From JAGPKI01 sp052034135 (GTDB taxonomy: Bacteria; Caldisericota; Caldisericia; UBA6126; JAGPKI01): a DNA stretch of 64,000 bases. Below are positions 45,074 through 53,555 of this stretch, piece after piece; the first letter of the stretch is position 1; the number at the start of each line of letters is the position of its first letter. The notes beneath the pieces are model-generated. The model saw only the letters and a program-made list of their open reading frames with translations. It was not told where the DNA came from and made no database searches. The stretch is taken from NCBI GenBank assembly GCA_052034135.1, contig JBPOJC010000013.1, forward strand, positions 62,001 through 126,000. Direction: 5' to 3'. A program made the position numbers and the translations under genes.

Positions 45074-46762
45074 TTATAACCCTGCTGGCATAAATGGATC
45101 AAAATCTTTATTATGCTCTTTAAGCAGGTCGATATTTCTATATTCAGGTAATAAGATTGGAGAGATTTTTTTTGAATCTATGCTTTCTTTTTTAAGCTCC
45201 TCTTCATAAGCCCAAACGTGATCAATGTTCAGTTTGCCTTTTAAATCTGTCTCCTTCGCTAATCTTGCTGCTTCAATTCCTGCTCTTCTTCCAAAAACAT
45301 TATAATCAAGAACAGAATTACCCATTAACCTATTTCTACCATGAACTCCTCCAGAACATTCTCCAGCTGTTAAAAGATTAGGAAGATTAGTTCTTGTCCA
45401 TTCATCAATTTCTATTCCGCCATTTTGATAATGAAGTGTAGGATAGACAAGCATAGGCTCTTTTCTAATATCTATACCAAACCTCTGATATTGCCTTACC
45501 ATAGCAGGGAAAGCCTTTTCAAGCGTTCCAGGACCCCTCAAGATTTCAATTATAGGCGAATCAAGCCATATTCCAACATAGCCATCAGGTGTAACTATAC
45601 CCTTTCCGTCACTACACTCTTTAATAAATGCCGAGGATTCAACATCTCTTGGCTCTAAAGGAAATACAAACAATTCTCCATCCTTATTAAGTGGTTGGCC
45701 ACCAAAACTACGTATTTTTTCCGTTACCAAAAAGCCTAAAATTTGCTTAGGGTAAATTGAACCTGTCGGATGATACTGAACTGAATCCATATAAATTATT
45801 TTGGCTCCTGCTCTATAAGCCATTACCACACCATCCATTGTAGCTCCGTAATGATTTGTAGTTTGATATCCTTTAATGTGCAATCTCCCAAAGCCACCCG
45901 TTGTCATAATGGTAACTTTTGCTTTTACCACTGTATATTCACCAGTTTCCATATTAAACAATATTGCACCAGCTATTTTACCTTCATCATCTTTTATTAG
46001 TTCCACGGCAGGTGAATATTCCAAAATTTCTATTCCTTCAGGATGATTTCTCACTTCATCTCTAAGAACTCGCATTATTTCTGCGCCAGTATAATCTTTA
46101 CAACAGAGCATTCTCCTCCTTGAAGCACCACCACCTGAATCTGTTTGGGGATTTCCATCAGGCAATTTATCCCACATAACCCCAAGGTCCTCGAGAAACT
46201 TTACAATAAATGGGGCTTCTTTTGTTAATGCTTTTACAAGTTCTGGCTTATTGTCAAAGTGACCGCCTCCAATGGCATCAAGATAATGTATTAACGGAGA
46301 ATCAGAAGGATTAATAGCTGCCTGCATTCCTCCTTGAGACATCATGGAGTTAGAATCTCCTATACGTAATTTATTAGAAATAATAACCTTAGCACCATTT
46401 TTATAAGCCCACAAGGCTGCCTGACAACCTGCGCCACCACCACCTATTACTAAAACATCTGTTTCATAATCTACTGGATCAATAGAAAAATTGCGCGGCA
46501 ATCTCGTATGACTTTCAAGGATATCCACCACTTCCGAAGTTAAATTTTCCCCCTTATTAGGACCAATTCTTATTATTTTTCTTGCATCTGGACTATAATC
46601 TGGGTGATAAGTTGAAAGAACCTTTTCCCTCTCCTCAGCACTCATAGGTTTTAAAAAGTTTTGTAAGCCCTTTTTAGCATATTCTACCCTCTTGGGGCGA
46701 GTTTCTTCAACTTTTTTTAATGATTCAAGCATATAATCCGGGTATCCCACTTTTTCCTCCAT
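45074..46762 (-). CDS. Fumarate reductase/succinate dehydrogenase flavoprotein (thiol:fumarate reductase A-like)
   Basis: A 562-residue FAD protein. The dinucleotide motif is DVLVIGGGGAGCQAALWAYKNG (about residue 105). RIGDSNSMMSQGGMQAA follows, and the conserved active-site and FAD residues include TTGGFGRLHIKGYQTTNHYGATMDG, YPTLHYQNGGIEID and the C-terminal LLTAGECSGGVHGRNRLMGNSVLDYNVFGRRAG. An N-terminal extension of about 100 residues precedes FAD binding. With the neighbouring iron-sulfur, CCG and Hdr proteins it resembles thiol:fumarate reductase subunit A or an Hdr-coupled fumarate reductase. Direction of the reaction cannot be told. Confidence 0.9.
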   Translation of the reverse strand: MEEKVGYPDYMLESLKKVEETRPKRVEYAKKGLQNFLKPMSAEEREKVLSTYHPDYSPDARKIIRIGPNKGENLTSEVVDILESHTRLPRNFSIDPVDYETDVLVIGGGGAGCQAALWAYKNGAKVIISNKLRIGDSNSMMSQGGMQAAINPSDSPLIHYLDAIGGGHFDNKPELVKALTKEAPFIVKFLEDLGVMWDKLPDGNPQTDSGGGASRRRMLCCKDYTGAEIMRVLRDEVRNHPEGIEILEYSPAVELIKDDEGKIAGAILFNMETGEYTVVKAKVTIMTTGGFGRLHIKGYQTTNHYGATMDGVVMAYRAGAKIIYMDSVQYHPTGSIYPKQILGFLVTEKIRSFGGQPLNKDGELFVFPLEPRDVESSAFIKECSDGKGIVTPDGYVGIWLDSPIIEILRGPGTLEKAFPAMVRQYQRFGIDIRKEPMLVYPTLHYQNGGIEIDEWTRTNLPNLLTAGECSGGVHGRNRLMGNSVLDYNVFGRRAGIEAARLAKETDLKGKLNIDHVWAYEEELKKESIDSKKISPILLPEYRNIDLLKEHNKDFDPFMPAGL

Positions 46763-47458
46763 TTATGTTATATCAAAATTGAGATCTCTCTCAAAATATT
46801 TCTTCTTTAAATCCTCTTTGGGCATATTTGCTAATTCCTTATATCCCTCTTCGAATTTACCATCTTCTATCTCTTTAAGCCTTGTCTCAACAAATTTACC
46901 TTTTTTAGACAAATATTTCCCATAAATTCTTCTTGCAAGAAGTGCAACATTAAACTGTGTTATTTCTGCTGGACATCTTGCAGCACAAAGCCCACAAGCA
47001 AGGCAATCAAACGATAATTCAGAAACTTTTTCTATATCTCCCTTTATTACTGCTTGAACATAATCCATTACTTGAATATCCTGCGGACAAATCTTTGTGC
47101 ATGTATTACAAGAAAGACATTTAAAAGTTTCAGGATAATATTCTAAAAAAACCTGAGGATCAGGCTCTAATTGGTCTAAGTTGTATATTGCTTTTGGATT
47201 TGGTACATAAGGTATCTGAACAATCTGCATATTTTCCTGCACTACTGTTTGGCATCCAAGTCCACCATGAAGTTTATAATCTTCAGGGAGCCTGTATATT
47301 GTAGCACATGCACCACAAAAACCTTCTCTGCATCCAACTCCTTTCTTAAGTTTAAATCCTGCATATTCCATTGCCGTAATGATTGTTGAGCTTTCAGGAA
47401 CATAATACTTTTTACTTAGAATGTAAATTGGTATTTTTTTTAAATTTATCTGTTCCAT
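46763..47458 (-). CDS. 2Fe-2S/4Fe-4S iron-sulfur subunit (FrdB/TfrB N-terminal-like)
   Basis: A 231-residue electron carrier. Residues about 35-75 form a plant-type 2Fe-2S domain (GVGCREGFCGACATIYRL, then GLGCQTVV). Two 4Fe-4S motifs follow: CLSCNTCTKICP (about 114) and CLACGLCAARCP (about 151). This is the architecture of the iron-sulfur part of methanogen TfrB, but the CCG domains normally fused at its C-terminus are encoded by the separate gene just upstream. The start codon abuts that gene's stop with no spacing. It would pass electrons between the Hdr module and the flavoprotein. Confidence 0.88.
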   Translation of the reverse strand: MEQINLKKIPIYILSKKYYVPESSTIITAMEYAGFKLKKGVGCREGFCGACATIYRLPEDYKLHGGLGCQTVVQENMQIVQIPYVPNPKAIYNLDQLEPDPQVFLEYYPETFKCLSCNTCTKICPQDIQVMDYVQAVIKGDIEKVSELSFDCLACGLCAARCPAEITQFNVALLARRIYGKYLSKKGKFVETRLKEIEDGKFEEGYKELANMPKEDLKKKYFERDLNFDIT

Positions 47459-48361
47459 TTAATTTGAAACTAACTCCTTTCTGTTTAATACTTTTTTGGG
47501 GTCGATATAATTTTGGTCAAATCCATATATCTCTTCGCCGAGATCAAATAAAAATGCCATTAATTGTGTAAAATAAAGAACTGGAATCGGTTCAAAGCCA
47601 TGATGTAATTCAATAATATCTTTTTGCCTTCTATCAAGGTTAAACTGACAAAGCGGACAACTTGTAACAATGAGTTCAGCTCCACTTTTCTTTGCATTGT
47701 TTAAAATGTCATAGCTAAGTGAAGTTACAATCTCTTTATCAGAAACAACCTGATAACTACCACAACATCTTGTCCTTAATGGATTATTAACGACAGTTAC
47801 GGAAAGATTTGTTAATAAATTCTCCATAATCTTAGGATCTTCTGGATCATCTATTCCAATCTCTTTTGGCCTTAAGAGAGTACAACCATAATAAGGAGAA
47901 ACCTTTAGGTCTGGTAGAGGGTTTTTAATATTTTGCTGCAATTTTTCGGCTTCAATCTCTTTAAGCATTTCTAAAAAATGGACTACTTCCACATCCTGAT
48001 AGTAATGCTCGATCTCTAAGTACATCACATCGTTAATCTTTTCAAGGTCTTCTTTGTTCTTCCTCATTCTTAGATTTGACATCTTTAATGTATTAAAGCA
48101 CATAGCACATAATGTAACCATTCTATATTCATTATCAACGATTCCAGCCTTGTTCATTTCTTCTACCCGAATGAAATTTCTAATCGGTGCAAAATGCCTG
48201 ATTAAATCATCCGAAGAAAGAGAAGGCACCGCTCCACAGCAATTCCATCTTGGAATCTCTACAAATTCAATACCTAATATTTTAGCTACAGCGATAGAAG
48301 AAGTTTCAAAACTTTTTGCTTTTGTTTTTAAAGTACACCCTGGATAATATGGTATTTTCAT
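47459..48361 (-). CDS. HdrB-like CCG-domain protein
   Basis: A 300-residue protein with two cysteine-rich CCG domains: YYPGCTLKTKAKSFE...WNCCGAVPS (about 5-45) and a second around GCTLLRP...TRCCGSYQ (about 160-210), plus TSCPLCQFNLD. In HdrB these bind noncubane 4Fe-4S clusters that reduce a disulfide. Here only one CCG protein serves both the Hdr set and the fumarate reductase. Order: HdrA, HdrC, this protein, iron-sulfur protein, flavoprotein. The physiological disulfide in a bacterium is unknown. Confidence 0.9.
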   Translation of the reverse strand: MKIPYYPGCTLKTKAKSFETSSIAVAKILGIEFVEIPRWNCCGAVPSLSSDDLIRHFAPIRNFIRVEEMNKAGIVDNEYRMVTLCAMCFNTLKMSNLRMRKNKEDLEKINDVMYLEIEHYYQDVEVVHFLEMLKEIEAEKLQQNIKNPLPDLKVSPYYGCTLLRPKEIGIDDPEDPKIMENLLTNLSVTVVNNPLRTRCCGSYQVVSDKEIVTSLSYDILNNAKKSGAELIVTSCPLCQFNLDRRQKDIIELHHGFEPIPVLYFTQLMAFLFDLGEEIYGFDQNYIDPKKVLNRKELVSN

Positions 48362-48376
48362 AAATCTCCCACTCCT

Positions 48377-48781
48377 TTAACTTGTAAACTTTCTAAAAGC
48401 TGCAACTACAGCAACTTGAGGTAAGATTTTCCTGTCTTTTTCATCAATGTTTTTGATATCTATTCTATCAATTGCCTTCCTTAACTTTATTTGCCTTAAA
48501 GCCTCTCCCACTTTTGCAACATCTATTCCTCTAGGACACCTTGTCGTACAGGTAAAGCAAGAAGCACAAATCCAGAAAGTCTTAGTGTCTAAGACCTCTT
48601 CATCTCCAAGCTCAACGAGTCTCATCATATTTGATGGTGTAATGTCCATTTCAGCCACGAGCGGACAACTGCCTGAGCAGGTTCCGCATTGCTCACATAG
48701 TGTTACAACTTCACCGCTTATTTCGTTAACCTTTTCTATAAATTCTACGTTTTTGTCAGATAATATGAGTTTATTGGACAT
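48377..48781 (-). CDS. HdrC-like 4Fe-4S protein
   Basis: A 134-residue protein. Two 4Fe-4S motifs, CEQCGTCSGSCP (about residue 33) and CASCFTCTTRCP (about 72), are placed as in heterodisulfide reductase HdrC, with the usual IDVAKVGEALRQ after the second. It would connect HdrA to the CCG subunit. The start lies within HdrA's final codons (ATG at 48781, HdrA stop at 48783), so the gap is minimal. Confidence 0.92.
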   Translation of the reverse strand: MSNKLILSDKNVEFIEKVNEISGEVVTLCEQCGTCSGSCPLVAEMDITPSNMMRLVELGDEEVLDTKTFWICASCFTCTTRCPRGIDVAKVGEALRQIKLRKAIDRIDIKNIDEKDRKILPQVAVVAAFRKFTS

Positions 48782-48782
48782 A

Positions 48783-51182
48783 TTAAGCTCCTATTCTCTC
48801 TGTAAATAATTCTTTTTCTGCAATCTCCCAGAGTCTCTCTCTTTTCTCTGTTGAAATGGGTTCTTCCTTTTTTAAAAACTTTGTAAGCTCAGTAATGTGT
48901 TTATAAAAGTCAGTTAATAGTGAAGCAAGTAATTCAGCAAATTTTAATCTTTCTGGAGATATACCTTCTTTATTAAGAATTTCTTTTACGAGAGAAACAT
49001 TTGTTTTAATTTTATCAACAGATCCAGTATAAGGAGACGCACGATCATCGCATTCACCTATAAAAATACCATCAGCACCAGACTTAAAAGCATATAAAAT
49101 TAGCTTCGGCGTTATTCTACTTCCGCTTGGAACTCGTATAATTCTTGTTTCAGCTGGATAAGAGAGTCTCGCAGTCCCTATGTTATCAGCAAGTCTATAG
49201 GTGCAGGTATTATCTGCAAAAACAAGGATTCTTATTTCACCTTCTTTTTTTGTTCTTAAAGCTTCATCTATTTGTTCCATTAATTGTTTATTAGTGTAGT
49301 ATCGAAGGTCTAAAGCATCTTTTGGGCAATCCGCTATACACATACCGCAGCCCTTACATATAACTTCATTAATTTTAGCTTTTCCATTTTCAATCGAAAT
49401 AGCTTTAAGTGGACAGCTATTTATGCATAACCCGCATCCATCGCAAATATCATCATAAACAAAAGCGATAATTGGTTCTATTTCAAATACACTTTTATTC
49501 ATAAGCCTCATTGCTCTTGAAGCAGAAGCACTCCCCTGAGCAACTGAATCAGGGATATCTTTAGGACCTTGAGCGCATCCTGCGATAAAAACACCATCGA
49601 TAAGAGTGTCAACTGGTCTGAATTTAGGGTGAGCCTCTTGTAAGAAACCATCTGCACTTCTTGCAAGTTTAAGAATATCTGCAATTTTTTCACTTCCACT
49701 TGATGGAACAATGCCGGTTGACAAAACTACAAGGTCAAATTCTCCCTCTATCATCTTTCTACTTAAAGTATCTTCTGAAAGCAGATAAAGCTTTTTGGTT
49801 AAAGGGTCTTCTCGAATTTCTGCAACTCTACCACGAATAAACTTTATTCCTTCGTTCTGAGCTCTCTTATAATACTCCTCAAAGCCTTTTCCATATGCAC
49901 GTAAGTCTGTATAGAAAATATAAATGTCTCTTGATGGATCAAGCCTTTTAAGTAATTGAGCAAGCTTTGTTGCATACATACAGCAAATTCTTGAGCAATT
50001 TTCTCTATCTATCTGCTCATCTCTTGAACCAACACATTGTATAAAAGCAATTCTTTTCCCGATTGGCTTAAGTGGAGGACCGGAAGAACCAGTTGCAATA
50101 ATCCTCTCAAGCTGAAGTGCAGTTAAAACATTGGAATATTTCCCAAAGCCATAAACCGGCTTTTTTTCAGGGTCAAATAATTCATAGCCTGTTGCTGTAA
50201 TGATTGTATCAACATTAAAACTTATTAGTTCTTCTTTATCATCAAAGTTTATTGCTCCCTGCGTACATAACTTTTCACATATACCGCAAATTTTGCCACC
50301 CTTGACAAGTCTTTTACAGTTTTTCTCATCAATTAAATACTTTCTTGGTACTGCAACAGGATTTTGAACATATACTGCTTTTCTCAAAGATAGCCCTTCA
50401 TTAAATTCATCTGGCACTTTAACAGGACATTTTTCAGCGCATATGCCGCAGGCAACACATTTGTCCATATCAATGTATCTTGGTTTCTTTCTGACGGTTA
50501 CAGTAAAATTACCAAGATAACCTGTAATACTTTCTATCTCGGAATAAGTCATGAGCTTTATATTGGGGTGCTCTGCACAATCAGCCAGTTTGGGACCTAT
50601 GATACATGTAGCACAATCCTCTGTTGGGAATGTTTTTGATAGCTTTGCCATCTTTCCGCCAATTGCAGGTTCTTTCTCAACAAGGTAAACTTCAAAACCA
50701 GAATCACCTAAATCAAGGCTTGCTTGAACTCCAGTAATTCCTCCGCCTATAACTAAAACTCGTTTCCCTATTGGTAATTTCTGCCTTTCAAGAGGAATAT
50801 CCGATCTTACTTTAGCTATTGCCATATTAACAAGGTCTATTGCTTTGCTTGTAGCTGCGCCTTTACTGAAATGGCACCAGGAACATTGCTCTCTAATATT
50901 TGCCATTTCAAAGGTGTATGCATTTAATCCAGCTTTTTCAACTGTTTTCATAAATGTTTTTTCGTGAAAAAGAGGTGAACATGACGCAACAACTATATGA
51001 TCAAGATTTTGCTCTTTAATATCATCAATAATGTATTTTTGACCCTCTTCTGAACACATGTGTTCGTTGTCTCTGACAAACACAACACCTTCTTTATCTT
51101 TTACACTTTCTGCAACTTTTTTAACATCAACAATATCAGAAATATTTCCGCCACAATGGCAGATATAAACGCCAATTCGCAT
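48783..51182 (-). CDS. HdrA-like flavoprotein with fused MvhD-like domain
   Basis: A 799-residue electron hub. The N-terminal YICHCGGNISDIVDV and NIREQCSWCHFSKG blocks are typical of HdrA. FAD binding is RVLVIGGGITGVQASLDLGDSG (about 145). Four or more 4Fe-4S clusters are indicated: EDCATCIIGPKLADC, CVACGICAEKCP, CGLCINSCPLKA and CKGCGMCIADCP. From about residue 655 to 790 the sequence resembles MvhD (RLSYPAETRIIRVPSGSRI...GADGIFIGECDD). Most of MvhD's conserved cysteines are missing there. It might confurcate or bifurcate electrons, but this is inference. Confidence 0.92.
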   Translation of the reverse strand: MRIGVYICHCGGNISDIVDVKKVAESVKDKEGVVFVRDNEHMCSEEGQKYIIDDIKEQNLDHIVVASCSPLFHEKTFMKTVEKAGLNAYTFEMANIREQCSWCHFSKGAATSKAIDLVNMAIAKVRSDIPLERQKLPIGKRVLVIGGGITGVQASLDLGDSGFEVYLVEKEPAIGGKMAKLSKTFPTEDCATCIIGPKLADCAEHPNIKLMTYSEIESITGYLGNFTVTVRKKPRYIDMDKCVACGICAEKCPVKVPDEFNEGLSLRKAVYVQNPVAVPRKYLIDEKNCKRLVKGGKICGICEKLCTQGAINFDDKEELISFNVDTIITATGYELFDPEKKPVYGFGKYSNVLTALQLERIIATGSSGPPLKPIGKRIAFIQCVGSRDEQIDRENCSRICCMYATKLAQLLKRLDPSRDIYIFYTDLRAYGKGFEEYYKRAQNEGIKFIRGRVAEIREDPLTKKLYLLSEDTLSRKMIEGEFDLVVLSTGIVPSSGSEKIADILKLARSADGFLQEAHPKFRPVDTLIDGVFIAGCAQGPKDIPDSVAQGSASASRAMRLMNKSVFEIEPIIAFVYDDICDGCGLCINSCPLKAISIENGKAKINEVICKGCGMCIADCPKDALDLRYYTNKQLMEQIDEALRTKKEGEIRILVFADNTCTYRLADNIGTARLSYPAETRIIRVPSGSRITPKLILYAFKSGADGIFIGECDDRASPYTGSVDKIKTNVSLVKEILNKEGISPERLKFAELLASLLTDFYKHITELTKFLKKEEPISTEKRERLWEIAEKELFTERIGA

Positions 51183-51748
51183 TAAACTTCCTCCAAAATT
51201 TGATACTTTTTTACACCTTCAGCATATAAATCTCTACCAGTCGTATCTATGCCAACAATTACAGGAAAATCTTCTACATAAAATTCCATAATTGCTTCGG
51301 CTCCAAGATCCTCATAAGCGATAAGTTTGGCACTTTTAATTGCTTGAGCTAACAGCGCTCCAGCCCCACCTATGGCAATAAAATAAATTGCTTTGTTTTT
51401 TATGATAGAATCTATGACTTCTTTTTTTCTCTCACCTTTTCCAATCATACCTTTTAGCCCATTATCAAGAAGAATTGAAGTATAGGGATCCATACGAGAA
51501 CTTGTTGTTGGTCCCGCAGAACCAACTGCCATTCCTGGCTTCGCAGGCGAAGGACCAACATAGTAAATAACTTGATTTTTTATGTCAAATGGAAGAGGTT
51601 TGTTAGATTTTACAAGTTCTACAAGTCTTTTGTGGGCTGCATCTCTTGCTGAATATATTTTTCCACTAAGTAGCACTTTATCGCCAATTTTTAAATTAAC
51701 GATTTCATCCTCCACTAAGGGAGTATTTAACTTGATTTCATTTCCCAT
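51182..51748 (-). CDS. Class I fumarate hydratase, beta (C-terminal) subunit
   Basis: A 188-residue beta subunit of the two-subunit iron-sulfur fumarase (or L(+)-tartrate dehydratase). Characteristic motifs are KIYSARDAAHKRL, YVGPSPAKPGMAVGSAGPTTSSRMDPYT, GMIGKGER and GGAGALLAQ. The alpha subunit is the next gene upstream, 19 bases away. With malic enzyme and fumarate reductase encoded in the same unit, fumarase is the more likely activity. The gene shares one base with HdrA's start. Confidence 0.9.
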   Translation of the reverse strand: MGNEIKLNTPLVEDEIVNLKIGDKVLLSGKIYSARDAAHKRLVELVKSNKPLPFDIKNQVIYYVGPSPAKPGMAVGSAGPTTSSRMDPYTSILLDNGLKGMIGKGERKKEVIDSIIKNKAIYFIAIGGAGALLAQAIKSAKLIAYEDLGAEAIMEFYVEDFPVIVGIDTTGRDLYAEGVKKYQILEEV

Positions 51749-51767
51749 CTTTATTTAACTTCCCTTC

Positions 51768-52613
51768 TTATATAATTGCACTTTTATGTCTTGCAGCATG
51801 ACATTGAATATTTACAGCAACTGGCATGCTTGCTATATGACAGGGAAAAGTTAATATATTCACTGCTAAAGCAGTTGTCCTACCGCCAAGGCCCATTGGA
51901 CCAATACCTAAATTGTTTATTTTATTAAGTAGTTCTTCCTCTACTGCTTTCCATATAGGATCAGGATTATCTTCATCCAAAGGTCTTAAAAGAGCTTTTT
52001 TCGAAAGTATTGCACATTGTTCGAAGTCTCCACCAATGCCTACTCCAACAATTATCGGTGGACATGGATTACCTCCGGCTCTTTTCACTCTATCAACAAC
52101 AAATTTCTTGATACCTTCAATACCATCTGCTGCTGTCATCATTTTTACTTCACTCATATTTTCTGAGCCGCCACCCTTAGGGGCAAAATCTATTTTTATT
52201 TTTTCACCTGGAACAATTGTGGTATGTATTATAGCAGGAGTATTGTCCTTTGTATTTTTACGCTCAATCACTGGATCATCAACTAATGATTTCCTTAAAT
52301 ATCCCTCAGTGTAACCGAGCCTAACTCCTTCATTTATCGCACTATAAAAATCTCCACCAACAATGTGAACATCTTGTCCAAGTTCAATAAAAAATAGAGC
52401 TACTCCAGTATCCTGACACATAGGTATTTGTAATTCGCTAGCAAGTTCATCATTTTTAATAATTTGAGAAAGTATTTCTTTGCCAACAGGAGACTCTTCT
52501 TTTTCCATAAATTCTCTAAGTTTTTTCATTAGATCATCGTTTACATAGTAATTTGCATCAATGCAAAGCTTTTTTATAACAGGAATAATTTGAGAAACAT
52601 CTATCTCTCTCAA
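51768..52613 (-). CDS. Class I fumarate hydratase, alpha subunit
   Basis: A 281-residue catalytic subunit. The cluster-binding cysteines are visible in IPMCQDTGVALFFIE, in the segment around FEQCAILSKKALLRP and in CHIASMPVAVNIQCHAARH at the C-terminus. GGGSENMSEVKMM and GMGGRTTALAVN-like GLGGRTTALAVN are typical. It forms an oxygen-sensitive 4Fe-4S hydrolyase with the beta subunit, converting fumarate and malate. L(+)-tartrate dehydratase is the alternative. Confidence 0.92.
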   Translation of the reverse strand: MREIDVSQIIPVIKKLCIDANYYVNDDLMKKLREFMEKEESPVGKEILSQIIKNDELASELQIPMCQDTGVALFFIELGQDVHIVGGDFYSAINEGVRLGYTEGYLRKSLVDDPVIERKNTKDNTPAIIHTTIVPGEKIKIDFAPKGGGSENMSEVKMMTAADGIEGIKKFVVDRVKRAGGNPCPPIIVGVGIGGDFEQCAILSKKALLRPLDEDNPDPIWKAVEEELLNKINNLGIGPMGLGGRTTALAVNILTFPCHIASMPVAVNIQCHAARHKSAII

Positions 52614-52625
52614 TTTAGCACCCCT

Positions 52626-53048
52626 TTATTGCTTATGTTTTTCAATTTCTTCTTTTTGCCACTCTATTGCAGCTTCACCTTTATAAAGATTACCAATTTC
52701 TTCTTCTAAATTTGAAACTTCAATTTTAAAAAGCCACCCTTTTCCGTATGGATCTTGATTTGGAAAAGTCGGATCATCACTAATGTCTGGATTTACTTCT
52801 TTTATAGTTCCAGATAGAGGTGCGTAAATTTTACCGACCCATTTACCGGTTTCGACTGTTCCAACAACATCGTCTGCACCTACTTCATCGCCTTCTACGG
52901 GCAATTCGATATATGAAATTTCACCTGCAAGTTTTTGATAGAAATCTGTAACTCCTACTGTAGCAATGTTACCTTCAAGCTTTACCCACATATGCTCTTT
53001 ATGATAATAAAGATCATCTGGTAGAAGATACCCTAAAACATCACTCAT
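52626..53048 (-). CDS. GcvH-like lipoyl carrier protein
   Basis: A 140-residue lipoyl-domain protein of the glycine-cleavage H family. HMWVKLEGNIATVGVTD opens the fold. The lipoylated Lys is Lys69 in VETGKWVGKIYAPLSG, matching the ESVK position of standard GcvH. PYGKGWLFKIEV ends the domain. No GcvP, GcvT or lipoate ligase is adjacent; the gene leads the fumarase-Hdr-malic-enzyme operon. This recalls lipoate-binding proteins encoded with sulfur-type Hdr complexes. A role with that complex is an inference; glycine cleavage remains possible. Confidence 0.9.
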   Translation of the reverse strand: MSDVLGYLLPDDLYYHKEHMWVKLEGNIATVGVTDFYQKLAGEISYIELPVEGDEVGADDVVGTVETGKWVGKIYAPLSGTIKEVNPDISDDPTFPNQDPYGKGWLFKIEVSNLEEEIGNLYKGEAAIEWQKEEIEKHKQ

Positions 53049-53425
53049 TATTTACCCCCTATTTAAAACAAAATTCCTAAATATTATAAATAGCAAATTT
53101 TATCAAATGTTCAATAAAGCAATTCAAACAAAGTATAGAAATTCAGTATATAAATAGTTTTTGATCTACATTTTGATTATTAATTGTTTATTGATTTATT
53201 TATATTTTCAACTTTAGAAGAAAGGTAAAGTATTTTTTTAACTAATTTTTAATAATAATTTATCTTTTTCCCCAATTAGAATTTGTACTTTGAAATTTTT
53301 GATTAGAGAAAGGAAAATTTTTCTTTAAAAAATCTTTTAAAATTTTTCATTTTTTACTTGTTTTTTTTTTTTTTGATTTACACTACTTCTCGGTAGCTTT
53401 TCTTAAATTAGGGATGGAGACTCCG
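53049..53425 (+). other. Divergent intergenic region with a 14-base T tract
   Basis: Very AT-rich gap between the metabolic operon and the modification locus. A run of 14 T (53361-53374) lies 52 bases before the first small frame at 53426. I see no clean promoter pair. GGATGGAGACTCCG (53412-53425) includes a possible ribosome site (GGAG) for that frame. No known riboswitch was recognised. Confidence 0.6.
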
Positions 53426-53503
53426 ATGAGGAGATTAAATTATATTACAATCAATAATGAAAACAAAGGAGATGGTGATTCCTATGGGCTAATTTTCTTT
53501 TAA
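53426..53503 (+). CDS. Possible 25-residue peptide gene (candidate precursor)
   Basis: ATG 53426 is preceded by GGAG at 53416-53419 with 6 bases between. The frame ends at TAA 53501-53503. The product begins MRRLNYITINNENKGDG and ends DSYGLIFF. It has no cysteine. Position directly before the genes for a radical SAM/SPASM maturase, an adenylating enzyme and a peptidase makes a peptide substrate conceivable, but the length is within reach of chance and no family matches from memory. Overlapping frame 53457-53492 (12 codons) is weaker. Confidence 0.35.
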   Translation: MRRLNYITINNENKGDGDSYGLIFF

Positions 53504-53555
53504 AAATTTCATATAAAGCTTGTTTAAAGGTACTCAAAGAAAGGAGGAGATAAAA

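Noticed and set aside
53400..53425. Possible riboswitch (GGATGGAGACTCCGATGAGG)
   Set aside because: No conserved cores of known riboswitch classes could be matched, and the segment is too short.
53457..53492. 12-codon frame upstream of the head gene
   Set aside because: Too short, weak ribosome site and it overlaps the better 25-codon frame.
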